Part shown: one piece after another, positions 24,558 to 33,391 of the stretch
How positions within the stretch are numbered: position 1 is the stretch's first letter
Layout of the letters: the number at the start of each line of letters is the position of its first letter
NCBI RefSeq assembly: GCF_003024525.3
Contig: NZ_CP035934.2
Location: forward strand, 2,790,001 to 2,854,000
Length of the DNA stretch: 64,000 bases
Reading direction: 5' to 3'
From: Acinetobacter cumulans
GTDB taxonomy: Bacteria; Pseudomonadota; Gammaproteobacteria; Pseudomonadales; Moraxellaceae
The notes under the pieces: generated by a model
The model's database searches: none
Told to the model about the DNA's origin: nothing
What the model saw: only the letters and a program-made list of their open reading frames with translations
Translations under genes and position numbers: made by a program

Positions 24558-24950
24558 ATGTTTAAATCCGTTCTCCTTTCTGCTGTACTGCTTTCCGTTT
24601 CTGTTGCCTCTTTTGCTGAGATTCAAATTTCAGAAAAAGTACGACCAACCATTAAATCTTTGGTTAACCCAAATATTGACCGTTTAGCGATTCCACCTAC
24701 ACCTAACAATATGTCTTTGCCTGCATTTGGTCAGGGTATTATTGGTTGGGGAACTGGACCAGATGGTGCGGAAAAGCGCTTAAATAACATCAGTAAAGAA
24801 GACGTTGAAAAGCTAAAAACACAAGATGTCACTTTAGAAATGGTTCAGACTTGGCAAAAGTTTTATGAAAATGAAACTCAGCGTAATGCAGGCAATCCTA
24901 CTGCCCCTTTCCGTGCGCAATTAATGAAAAAGATTGCAGGCCTTTGGTAA
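24558..24950 (+). CDS. Small exported protein, DUF4951-like
   Basis: A protein of 130 residues with a signal peptide (about 1-20, ends SFA). The mature part has the block LPAFGQGIIGWGTGPDGA, then VTLEMVQTWQKFYENETQRN and a basic end (RAQLMKKIAGLW). The pattern recalls the DUF4951 family of small Acinetobacter proteins, from memory, with no known function. No cysteine and no catalytic motif is visible. It stands alone behind a Fur-like site, so its level may respond to iron. A hairpin (GTTCATTG / CAATGAAC, 24965-24992) follows the stop but without a T run. Confidence 0.75.
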   Translation: MFKSVLLSAVLLSVSVASFAEIQISEKVRPTIKSLVNPNIDRLAIPPTPNNMSLPAFGQGIIGWGTGPDGAEKRLNNISKEDVEKLKTQDVTLEMVQTWQKFYENETQRNAGNPTAPFRAQLMKKIAGLW

Positions 24951-25151
24951 GCAATGCCAAAAATGTTCATTGGTAGTTAAGACTATCAATGAACAACGCT
25001 TCCCTATTTGTAGCTTCATTTGATTCATCTCTTTTGCTTTTTCTATCTATTTTCCACTAAAGCCTACCTCAATATTTACAAAATCACTGCTTATTCCTGT
25101 GCGATTTTCAGACAGGATGAATATTCCCTTAGAAATATTTAGAGAATAACA

Positions 25152-25577
25152 ATGAGCTTAGAAAAAGCAGTCTATACAGCACATGCAAAAGCTACAGGTG
25201 GTCGTGATGGTCGAGCAACTTCGTCTGACGGTATTTTAGATATTCAACTGAAAGTGCCTAAGGAAATGGGCGGTGCAGGCGGCGGGACAAACCCTGAACA
25301 GCTTTTTGCTGCGGGTTATTCTGCATGTTTTTTAGGTGCAATGAAATTTGTGGCGAATCGTGATCATTTAAAAATTACGCCTGATGTGTATGTGGAAGGT
25401 GATGTTGGTATTGGCCCTATTCCAACAGGTTTTGGGATTGAAGTGACTTTAAATGTGCATTTGGAAGGTTTAGAGCAAGCTGAGGCGCAAAAATTGGTTG
25501 ATGCTGCGCATATTGTCTGCCCTTATTCAAGTGCGACACGCGGCAATATTGATGTGACGCTGAATGTGATTGTTTGA
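25152..25577 (+). CDS. ohr: Organic hydroperoxide resistance protein (Ohr/OsmC family)
   Basis: A protein of 141 residues, the size of Ohr, a thiol peroxidase that reduces organic hydroperoxides using lipoylated partners. Both redox cysteines are present: one in AAGYSACFLGAMK and one in AHIVCPYSSATRGN. The N-terminus KAVYTAHAKATGGRDGRA is also Ohr-like; OsmC proper lacks this start. No adjacent ohrR regulator gene is seen. A clear terminator follows. Confidence 0.92.
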   Translation: MSLEKAVYTAHAKATGGRDGRATSSDGILDIQLKVPKEMGGAGGGTNPEQLFAAGYSACFLGAMKFVANRDHLKITPDVYVEGDVGIGPIPTGFGIEVTLNVHLEGLEQAEAQKLVDAAHIVCPYSSATRGNIDVTLNVIV

Positions 25578-25589
25578 TTGACGGTGTAC

Positions 25590-25619
25590 ATCCCAAAGCA
25601 ATCGCTTTGGGATTTTTTT
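25590..25619 (+). terminator. Terminator of ohr
   Basis: Hairpin ATCCCAAAGC / GCTTTGGGAT followed by seven T, 13 bases after the ohr stop. Confidence 0.9.
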
Positions 25620-25747
25620 AATAATTTTATAAAAAATATAACCTTAAAAATAAAAAATTCTATTATATTAAGCAAAAATCACAACATTGAATTTTATAGA
25701 AAAAGTATTTTTAACATTAAAAATTGTCATTAATTTGAGGGGAAAAT

Positions 25748-26992
25748 ATGTCATTAGGCGCAGTCTATTTATGGGAGCCTGAAGTTACAGCTAAAATTCC
25801 AAATTTGAATGAATCTGAACGCACAGCTTATGAACTTTACCAAAAGCATCGAAATACACCTGCCAAGGGGAGAAAGATAAAAGACTGGGCTGAATTTATG
25901 CTTAACAAAGTAACGGATGATGCCTATAGTGATTATTTCACAGAAGAAACAAAGCAATGGTGCATAAACTTACAGCAAGAAATTTTAGCTGAACCACGTG
26001 CGGTTCTGGAGCTGGATCATTTTGACCATATTGCTCAGGGCGATGCACTGTATCGGGTATTTTATGAAGCTGTTAAGGAAACGGGTGTGGGGTTTTATGA
26101 ACCGCGCTTTGCGGTTTGGGGCTTCAGTGTTTTACAAGTTCCAGCTGATGCAGTGGCTCAAGTTTTAAAGTCTTATTTAGAACCTTTAAGTTCGGAACAG
26201 CAAAGTTTTGATTTGGATAATATTGAAGCACCGCGAAATATAAAAAAGGCAGAAGAATTATTCCAGTTGTGGTGTTCACATCATTCAGTGTTAAAAAATG
26301 TAGAATTGCATACTTTTTATAATAAGTATGATTTTATTAAACCTGAATATAACAGATCTGATGCGAAAACAGCTGTAGATAGTAAAATAAGATTTTTTAA
26401 TTTTATTTGTGAAACGCGGAATATTTTTTATCAACTTCAATTTATTCTTTGGGGATTAAATCAGTCGGTTGATATAGATTTTACACTTGATTTGACCAAT
26501 CACTTTTTAACACCTGAGTTAAAAGAAAAGTTTGGAAAGCAACTTAAATTTAGAATTGATATACCAGATATTAGAGATATAACAAGAGAATCACGTGGTA
26601 CATATGATCTAAATTTTGATTTTATTCGCTGTAAATGGGAAAGTGCTTATGGCATCAAAAAGTTTTTTCAGGAATTTGATAAATTTGTGAAATTCCTTAA
26701 TAAACACTTTTCAGATGGAAATTTGCAAAGTCTGCAAGCATGGGCTTATGGGGATGCACTGGATCATGTGCTCGTGCAAATGCACTGGTCACAGGAGCTT
26801 ATGATTATTGCTTTAGGGCTGGACAAAAATTATCTCGACAAGCGCTATCAGTTTCATCAGGAAATTTTAACGAGTGAAAAGCGGGATTCTGAACTTGAAT
26901 ATCTCAATGACAGTTATCAGGAATATCTGGTTTTGATGGATTTAGTCAGAGAAGCAGGCACTGCATTAGCTCCCTATCTAAAGAAAAACTAG
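25748..26992 (+). CDS. Unrecognised 414-residue cytoplasmic protein
   Basis: I do not recognise this protein. It has no signal peptide, membrane segment or familiar catalytic motif. It is rich in aromatic and charged residues (YDLNFDFIRCKWESAYGIKK, FDKFVKFLNKHF) and looks helical. A good ribosome site (GAGGGGAAA) precedes the ATG. The middle (about 190-310) is distinctly A/T-rich with AAA and TTT codons, more so than its neighbours, and a long A/T-rich stretch lies upstream, which suggests recent gain. It sits alone between ohr and gspE, ending at a bidirectional terminator. Possible roles range from an orphan defence or immunity protein to a lineage-specific enzyme; none is supported. Confidence 0.75.
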   Translation: MSLGAVYLWEPEVTAKIPNLNESERTAYELYQKHRNTPAKGRKIKDWAEFMLNKVTDDAYSDYFTEETKQWCINLQQEILAEPRAVLELDHFDHIAQGDALYRVFYEAVKETGVGFYEPRFAVWGFSVLQVPADAVAQVLKSYLEPLSSEQQSFDLDNIEAPRNIKKAEELFQLWCSHHSVLKNVELHTFYNKYDFIKPEYNRSDAKTAVDSKIRFFNFICETRNIFYQLQFILWGLNQSVDIDFTLDLTNHFLTPELKEKFGKQLKFRIDIPDIRDITRESRGTYDLNFDFIRCKWESAYGIKKFFQEFDKFVKFLNKHFSDGNLQSLQAWAYGDALDHVLVQMHWSQELMIIALGLDKNYLDKRYQFHQEILTSEKRDSELEYLNDSYQEYLVLMDLVREAGTALAPYLKKN

Positions 26993-27001
26993 AGCTTAAA
27001 A

Positions 27002-27031
27002 GAAAAGATGCACATTGATGTGCATCTTTTC
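27002..27031. terminator. Bidirectional terminator
   Basis: Perfect hairpin GAAAAGATGCACA / TGTGCATCTTTTC between the convergent 414-residue gene and gspE. Confidence 0.85.
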
Positions 27032-27053
27032 TTTTAAATATTATGAACAACTA

Positions 27054-28541
27054 TTATTCCGCTGCTTCATTCGTCACGCGCAGCACTTCTTCCATCGTGG
27101 TTTTACCCGCCAGCACCTTACGCAGGCCATCATCACGGATGGAGCTTGCATCACGGCGCGCATAATTTTCCAACTCATATTCAGCAGCATTACCATGAAT
27201 TAAACGGCGCATTTGCTCATCTACAGGCACAATTTCATAAATTGCAGTACGGCCATTAAAACCTGTATGTGAACAATGATCACAGCCCTTAGGTTTAGGC
27301 AGTTTTAGCACAGTATCATGCTGAATATTTGCAAATAATTTAGTTTCAAAATCGTCAGCATCATGCCACGTTGCACAGTGCGAACATAAAGTGCGTACCA
27401 AACGTTGTGCAATCACACCAATGAGCGAGCTGGACAATAAAAATGGCTCAATGCCCATATCTTTTAAACGAGTTACGGCGCCAATGGCCGTATTGGTATG
27501 CAGTGTCGATAACACCAAGTGACCTGTGAGCGATGCTTGTACCGCAATTTCTGCCGTTTCCAAATCACGGATCTCACCCACCATCACCACATCAGGATCT
27601 TGACGGAGCATGGCTTTTAAAGCGCGAGCAAAGGTCATGTCAACTTTGGTATTCACCTGTGTCTGACCAATGCCTTCTAATTGATATTCAATCGGATCTT
27701 CAGCCGTCAGAATATTTTTAGAGCCATCGTTTAAGTCGGACAGCGCAGCATATAAGGTTGTGGTTTTACCTGAACCCGTCGGTCCAGTCACCAAAATAAT
27801 GCCATGCGGACGGTGAACTAGAACTTTTAGCCGTTCATAGTCATTGTTCATGAGACCCAAATGCGTCATGTTCAAACGACCCGCTTGCTTATCTAACAAA
27901 CGCATCACTACGCGCTCACCATAAGACGACGGCAAGGTTGATACACGTACATCCACTTCACGACCTGCTAAACGTAGTGAAATACGACCATCTTGCGGAA
28001 TACGTTTTTCGGCAATATCCAGCTTTGCCATGACTTTAATACGTGATACCAACAAAGGTGCGAGTTCACGGCGCGGTTGTACAATTTCACGCAGTTGACC
28101 ATCCACACGTAAACGTACAGAGAGTTTCTTCTCAAAAGATTCAATATGAATATCCGATGCACCAACGCGAATCGCCTCGGACAACAATGCATTAATCAAA
28201 CGTACAATTGGCGCATCATCTTCCTGATCCATCAGATCTTCTGCTTCAGGTACAGAGTCCGCAAGACTGAGCAAATCGGGATGATCCTCCAAACCTGCAG
28301 CGACTTGTTGTGATTCCCCTGTATCACCTGCAAAGCTTGAGCTGAGGAGTTGATTAAACTCTTGCTCAGTGCATAGTTGATAGCTGGCTGAATGCCCCAG
28401 AAAACGACGTGCTTCTTGTAAAGCCAAGAGCGGTGTGTTGTCACGACGAATAATAAATGCTTGGTCACCCTCATAACGAAGCAAGACGCCATGACGCTTG
28501 GCAAAACTATATGGTATTTGTAATTGTTTAAGTACTTGCAT
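27054..28541 (-). CDS. gspE: Type II secretion ATPase GspE
   Basis: A protein of 495 residues, usual for GspE. It has an N-terminal N1E-like part (1-120), then the secretion ATPase domain with Walker A GPTGSGKTTTLYAAL, an Asp box (LTAEDPIEYQ), Walker B VMVGEIRDLETAEIA and the His box (LTGHLVLSTLHTN). Near the C-terminus four cysteines (CSHC and CDHC) form the zinc-binding module seen in GspE and PilB. LNALLSEAIRVGASDIHIE marks it as GspE-like. It powers export through the outer-membrane secretin from the cytoplasm. It is an orphan here; in Acinetobacter the gsp genes are scattered, so this is not odd. PilB is the main alternative but is longer. Confidence 0.88.
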   Translation of the reverse strand: MQVLKQLQIPYSFAKRHGVLLRYEGDQAFIIRRDNTPLLALQEARRFLGHSASYQLCTEQEFNQLLSSSFAGDTGESQQVAAGLEDHPDLLSLADSVPEAEDLMDQEDDAPIVRLINALLSEAIRVGASDIHIESFEKKLSVRLRVDGQLREIVQPRRELAPLLVSRIKVMAKLDIAEKRIPQDGRISLRLAGREVDVRVSTLPSSYGERVVMRLLDKQAGRLNMTHLGLMNNDYERLKVLVHRPHGIILVTGPTGSGKTTTLYAALSDLNDGSKNILTAEDPIEYQLEGIGQTQVNTKVDMTFARALKAMLRQDPDVVMVGEIRDLETAEIAVQASLTGHLVLSTLHTNTAIGAVTRLKDMGIEPFLLSSSLIGVIAQRLVRTLCSHCATWHDADDFETKLFANIQHDTVLKLPKPKGCDHCSHTGFNGRTAIYEIVPVDEQMRRLIHGNAAEYELENYARRDASSIRDDGLRKVLAGKTTMEEVLRVTNEAAE

Positions 28542-28641
28542 CACAGTTTATAATGATGAATAAAAGTAATTTGAGTGTACTCTAAGCACATGACAGCGTG
28601 AAGTATGTTTTACAGCTTTTAATGATATAAGGAAAATACCA

Positions 28642-29463
28642 TTGTCTTTCGTCAGTGACGTACTGGAAACAGAAACATCCAAAGTAAAATGGTGGGGTGA
28701 GCATCACTTTGAGCTGAACCGACCGAAATCATGGCAGTTTGGCTCGTTATTATTTCGCTTGACCCGTGGTTTACAAGAGTGGCGAATGGAATATCACCGC
28801 CCTAGCGTACAGTTTGACTATGAGCAGCAGTGGCATCGTATTGATGACCCTGAGTTTGCATTTCCTGCACCTGTGCATATTGAACGTTATATGTTTAAAA
28901 ATACGCATGAAAAAATTCAAATCATGCCGCGCTTGGCCAATCGCTCTGTGGTTATCCGTCCTGTCGATCCGATCTATATTCCAGCGGGTCAGCGCGGTAC
29001 GCTTTATATCAGTACACCATTATGGGTTGCGGGCTTTGTTGAGGGGCAAAAAGACCCTTTGTTTGATATCCCCGTGATTTTACCCAAAGATACGTGGTTT
29101 GGCCCCAATAAGCGCACAGGTGAAATCTGCTATGCCACAGCTGTAGATGGTCGTACCGAACTCCATCAATTAAAGATTCGTGCTTTTCGTGCAGTCACCC
29201 CTATTGAATTTCACAATACCAGCCACGAACAACTGCGCTTTGATCGAATGAATGTACCTGTACCTGCCTTACCTTTATTTTATAGCGAAAGCACAGGTCG
29301 ATTATGGACATCGCAAATCAAAGTTATTCATGAAGGGCCTGATCGACCACCACGTGTGCGCATTGAAAACCGTACGCCACCACATGCAGGTGAAGTGATG
29401 TATGTGCACCCACCACGCGAACCTGCAGGTGCATTATTTAATATGTTCGATTCACTGTTCTAG
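28642..29463 (+). CDS. DUF432-like protein paired with a MscS channel
   Basis: A protein of 273 residues starting at a TTG behind AAGGAAAA, with no ATG nearby to replace it. No signal peptide or membrane segment. It contains blocks such as IMPRLANRSVVIRPVDPIYI and RGTLYISTPLWVAGFV, a beta-rich pattern that fits the DUF432 family as I remember it. The stop is 10 bases before the MscS gene, so the two are probably translated together. The pairing suggests a regulator or accessory of the channel, but no function is established. Confidence 0.75.
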   Translation: MSFVSDVLETETSKVKWWGEHHFELNRPKSWQFGSLLFRLTRGLQEWRMEYHRPSVQFDYEQQWHRIDDPEFAFPAPVHIERYMFKNTHEKIQIMPRLANRSVVIRPVDPIYIPAGQRGTLYISTPLWVAGFVEGQKDPLFDIPVILPKDTWFGPNKRTGEICYATAVDGRTELHQLKIRAFRAVTPIEFHNTSHEQLRFDRMNVPVPALPLFYSESTGRLWTSQIKVIHEGPDRPPRVRIENRTPPHAGEVMYVHPPREPAGALFNMFDSLF

Positions 29464-29472
29464 GAGTGATGG

Positions 29473-30396
29473 ATGCCCAATACCAATATTCCAGCAGAAG
29501 TGACCAGCAGTCTGACCAGTATTGTTAAAAATATTAATACCGATCGACTCACAGAAATTGTGGTTGCCATTATCCTAGCGCTATTAGGTTTTTTAATAGC
29601 ACGCTTTGTTTCCAATACGTTTATTCGCACGATTGGAACACGATTTAATGAACACCAACGCTTAGTTTGGCGACGCGGTATTTTCTATTTTATTTTTATG
29701 ATCTTTGTGATGGCCAGTCTCAAAGAAGCCGGCTTCAAACTGAGCGTATTTTTAGGGGCGGCCGGTATTTTAACGGTAGCCTTGGGTTTTGCATCGCAAA
29801 CTTCTGCATCCAATCTCATCAGTGGTATCTTTTTAATTGGCGAAGGTTCATTTGAAATTGGCGATACCATTCAAATTACGTTAATTCGTGGCCATACCAT
29901 TGAAGGTGAAGTCATTTCGATTGATTTACTCTCTGTAAAATTGCTGACTCAAGACAATGTCTATGTGCGTCTGCCCAATGAACAGCTTATCCGCGCACCC
30001 GTGCATAACCTGTCGAAATTTCCGATACGGCGCATCCCAATTACCCTAGCCATTAACTTCCATGAAGATATTATTAAAGTTCGTGAAGTTTTGCTGGATG
30101 TTGCCAATAAATATCCTTTGGTATTGGCCGATCCGAAACCCGCAGTCACTGTTACAGCATTTCGTGAGTCGTCTATTGAGTTATTGTTTGCCGTATGGTG
30201 CCAGCAAGAAAACTTTTTAAAAGTACGTGATGAAATGCAGGAACGCATTCGAAATGGTTTTGTCGACAATCAAATCGAAATTCCTGTACCCAAAATGGGC
30301 TTTGTTGACCGCCCTTCCGCACAAGCTTTGCATAATGAAGAAATTGATAGCTATGCCAATGCAGAAGAATTAAAACGTGAGCCAGACTTAAAATAA
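29473..30396 (+). CDS. Small-conductance mechanosensitive channel, MscS family
   Basis: A protein of 307 residues. Three membrane segments are visible at about 25-45, 67-85 and 92-125; the last carries the Gly/Ala-rich pore helix LGAAGILTVALGFASQTSASN, followed by LISGIFLIGEGSFEIGDTI of the beta domain. The cytoplasmic alpha/beta part runs to about 275. The family opens when membrane tension rises and releases solutes during osmotic down-shock. It lies right after the DUF432-like gene. Length and sequence match short MscS-type channels; MscS or YnaI/YbdG-type cannot be separated here. Confidence 0.9.
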   Translation: MPNTNIPAEVTSSLTSIVKNINTDRLTEIVVAIILALLGFLIARFVSNTFIRTIGTRFNEHQRLVWRRGIFYFIFMIFVMASLKEAGFKLSVFLGAAGILTVALGFASQTSASNLISGIFLIGEGSFEIGDTIQITLIRGHTIEGEVISIDLLSVKLLTQDNVYVRLPNEQLIRAPVHNLSKFPIRRIPITLAINFHEDIIKVREVLLDVANKYPLVLADPKPAVTVTAFRESSIELLFAVWCQQENFLKVRDEMQERIRNGFVDNQIEIPVPKMGFVDRPSAQALHNEEIDSYANAEELKREPDLK

Positions 30397-30412
30397 GTCA
30401 TGTTTATCTATG

Positions 30413-30446
30413 AAAAAAAGGGAGCCGATCAATCTGCTCCCTTTTT
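30413..30446. terminator. Bidirectional terminator
   Basis: Hairpin AAAGGGAGC / GCTCCCTTT with A and T runs on either side, between the convergent mscS and DUF2339 genes. Confidence 0.85.
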
Positions 30447-30479
30447 AATTTGAATGTCATTCACACTACATATTGATAT

Positions 30480-33230
30480 TTATGAATGCTCACTTGATTG
30501 CGGTTCATTTGATATTTCGGGCATAGGTGCAATATAGGCAATGATTAACATGACAAAACCCGCACCCAAGAAGGAAATCACTCGCGTTAAGGTGCCAATA
30601 TGAGACAAATCAAACAGCACCAACTTTAAAGTGACCAATACTAAAATACTGCCACCAAAGAGCCACAAAGAGCGCAATTGACGTCGACTCGCAAGCAACA
30701 TACAAATAAAGGCCAAACTCACCCAGAGCAGGGTAAAACTCAGCTGTATGGTCCCATCTTGCCACATTTGCCATTGGTTATATGGTGTATCCAAGTAATG
30801 ATGTAATGCACGTAGCACCACATAACTACTCAGCCAAAGTAGCCCGAGTACCATCACAATGGCACCTAGGCTTTTTTCTAACCCTGCTTTCATTTGTTGG
30901 TTCAACATCCAAATGAAACCTGCCAACATCGCAATACTCACTAAATCGAATGGATTCAGTATTGGCAGTAGATAAAACTGAAAAGCTTGCTGGCTAAACA
31001 GTTGTGACAAGATCACCCAAAGCAACATTAACACCAAACTACTACGCGCTTGCCAGAACATTGGCCAATCGGACTGGCGCCACGCACACCATAAGGCAAA
31101 ACACAGCGGTAAAATCACCACACTAATAAACGGCATACTCGGTACAAGCGTTAAACTACTCAGCGCCAAGCTCAACAACACACCTAAACTCACCCACTCT
31201 TTTTCCGCCTTAAGCCCTAGTAGGGGACGGAGCCACAATACCGTTAAAAATAAGCCTGTAATCGCCACCAATACACGGTCGGAAACAGAAGGCCATAACA
31301 ATACCCCCTGATGACTCACATCAATCACCATATAAAATGCGACTGCATACAAGGGAATCAGCCCCACCCATTTCGGCAAGAGCCACGACCACGTTGCGCC
31401 ACGTCTCAACAACAACTCATTCACCAGCACATAGCCCAAACTGAGTATGAGCAGTATCCATGTCACTTGGTTTTTGCTGTCGATGACATCCAGCAATAGG
31501 ACAAACAATGCAATGGTCGCAAACAGCATCTGTAAACAGAAAAAGCTGATGGTGCCACTACTCAATTGCTGTTGAAACTTAGGCACAGCATTGGCAATAC
31601 AAACCGTAGTGAGATAACTCAATGCCAAAATCCAGTACACAGGACTTGGAAAAACATTTTGCACAGAGAAGTAATACACGCCTGAGCAACCCGCCATCAC
31701 CAATAGGCCCATACCCACATAGTGGCTAATACGCGACTGACGATACAGCGCATATATAAAGATGAGTGCCCCTTCAATCGCCCAACCTGCAACACTCCAA
31801 TGCTCGGTCAGTAAAATAGGTGGGACGAAGGCCAAAAAAATCAGCATGAGGCTAAAATAGCTCTGCGTGATTTGCTCAATCACCTGATAGCGTTTTGCGA
31901 GCAGATAAAGCAGTGCGTAAATGACTGCAAAGACCAAACTGAAGGTCGCCTGCCAGCCATTTTCATCAAAATACATCAAATATAAAAAGCCATAGCTGGC
32001 AATGGGAGTACCAAAAATTAAGGCCAAATCTAAAATCGGTTTAAGCTGAAATTGGCCCAAATTCTCTTTAGCCAGCAATTGGCTATAGCGAAATCCTAAC
32101 CAAATAAAAATTGAAGCATGGGCAAAAATCAGCAGGCTTAAACTATAGCGTTCGGCATCCACACCACGGTAAAAAGCATAAGCGCCACCTACTACCAGCG
32201 TCATTAAAAAAGCAATTTGATTAAGAAACTTCCATGGTCGAAGTGTGCTTAACACTGCAACTGCAATATTAATCACCAAGTAATAGCTCACAAACTCGAC
32301 TGCGCTCGCACTGCGTACTGGTAAAGTAAAGGGTGCAATATAAGCAATGACCATCGCCATCAAAGCAAGTTCGATGCTTTGTTGTTTTAAACTCAGCCAT
32401 ACCGTTGCCATGAGAATGCCTGCAAAGCAACAACTGGCCAGCGCCAAAGTAGGAATGATCTGGTTATAGTAAGCAAAAAACAACGTCAGTGATAAACTGG
32501 CAAGCCCTAAACCTTCTAATGCAAGCGTAAAGCTACGATTTGTACGTTGCAATCTATAGCCTAACGCCGTGACTGCGATACTCACGCCTGCCACCAGCAA
32601 CAGTTTGACGGCAAGACTCAATTGCCAATGCTCTGTCGCAAAGCGAAGTAACAGCACAATGCCGATCACCAAAACCGCAATAGCAACTTTCAGAACGGGA
32701 TTTCCCTTAAACAACCACTGTTGTAGCTGATCGCTTAAACCTAAATTATTTCCTGTCGAAGCAGATTGGGCACGCTCAGCCAATGGTGCAGCGCTATGCT
32801 CCAGGGTAGAACGCGGCTGAAATTCAGCAGTCGCTGTGGACCGTACCAAAACTTGCGCTTGCTGTTGTATTTGATACTGCGTCTGTAACAGTTGCCGTTC
32901 TATACGCTTTAACCAACGCAGAAAAAAGAAAATCCATGCGCTTAGACCCAGCCCTGTCAAAATATGAAATTCAGCAATCCCCCCCACCAAGGCCACAATC
33001 GAAGCAATATATAACGGTGCTTTGGAGGTACTCTGCCGTGCTAATCCAGTCTGTTGTCTAAGTTGATCGGTCGGTTGCTGTAAATCATCGACATAGTGCA
33101 TGACACTAACGCCAAAAGCTAAAATACACAGTGCACTCACAACCTTTAAATCAGCAAACCACAGCCCAACAGCAACGATGATGAGCACCATCAACCACAT
33201 CATTCGAATATCACTCTGCCCTTTCAGCAT
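30480..33230 (-). CDS. Large polytopic membrane protein, DUF2339 family
   Basis: A protein of 916 residues almost wholly made of hydrophobic helices, about 25 or more, after a short N-terminal part with a membrane pair, a linker and a Gln-rich cytoplasmic stretch (LLQTQYQIQQQAQ, about 112-125). Size, topology and motifs such as WLFKGNPVLKVAIAVLVIGIVLL and FVSYYLVIN fit DUF2339, a group of large inner-membrane proteins of unknown function. It is divergent from polA with a short shared promoter gap. Transport or envelope stress roles have been guessed for such proteins; nothing here decides it. Confidence 0.82.
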   Translation of the reverse strand: MLKGQSDIRMMWLMVLIIVAVGLWFADLKVVSALCILAFGVSVMHYVDDLQQPTDQLRQQTGLARQSTSKAPLYIASIVALVGGIAEFHILTGLGLSAWIFFFLRWLKRIERQLLQTQYQIQQQAQVLVRSTATAEFQPRSTLEHSAAPLAERAQSASTGNNLGLSDQLQQWLFKGNPVLKVAIAVLVIGIVLLLRFATEHWQLSLAVKLLLVAGVSIAVTALGYRLQRTNRSFTLALEGLGLASLSLTLFFAYYNQIIPTLALASCCFAGILMATVWLSLKQQSIELALMAMVIAYIAPFTLPVRSASAVEFVSYYLVINIAVAVLSTLRPWKFLNQIAFLMTLVVGGAYAFYRGVDAERYSLSLLIFAHASIFIWLGFRYSQLLAKENLGQFQLKPILDLALIFGTPIASYGFLYLMYFDENGWQATFSLVFAVIYALLYLLAKRYQVIEQITQSYFSLMLIFLAFVPPILLTEHWSVAGWAIEGALIFIYALYRQSRISHYVGMGLLVMAGCSGVYYFSVQNVFPSPVYWILALSYLTTVCIANAVPKFQQQLSSGTISFFCLQMLFATIALFVLLLDVIDSKNQVTWILLILSLGYVLVNELLLRRGATWSWLLPKWVGLIPLYAVAFYMVIDVSHQGVLLWPSVSDRVLVAITGLFLTVLWLRPLLGLKAEKEWVSLGVLLSLALSSLTLVPSMPFISVVILPLCFALWCAWRQSDWPMFWQARSSLVLMLLWVILSQLFSQQAFQFYLLPILNPFDLVSIAMLAGFIWMLNQQMKAGLEKSLGAIVMVLGLLWLSSYVVLRALHHYLDTPYNQWQMWQDGTIQLSFTLLWVSLAFICMLLASRRQLRSLWLFGGSILVLVTLKLVLFDLSHIGTLTRVISFLGAGFVMLIIAYIAPMPEISNEPQSSEHS

Positions 33231-33391
33231 ACGGTCTTCGCTCTATTTATTTAAGATGATCATAGCGCACCTCGACAGCAATATTTTGGATGTTTATCAG
33301 ATATTCGGTAACCCACATAAAACATCAAGCATCAGCGCAGGTTGAAAAAATCACGTACAATAAAAGCGTTTTTTGGATAAGGAATTACTCA

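Noticed and set aside
33290..33391. N-terminal extension of polA by 34 residues
   Set aside because: The MPPFVLVDG start has a good ribosome site and matches the family; the extension has neither.
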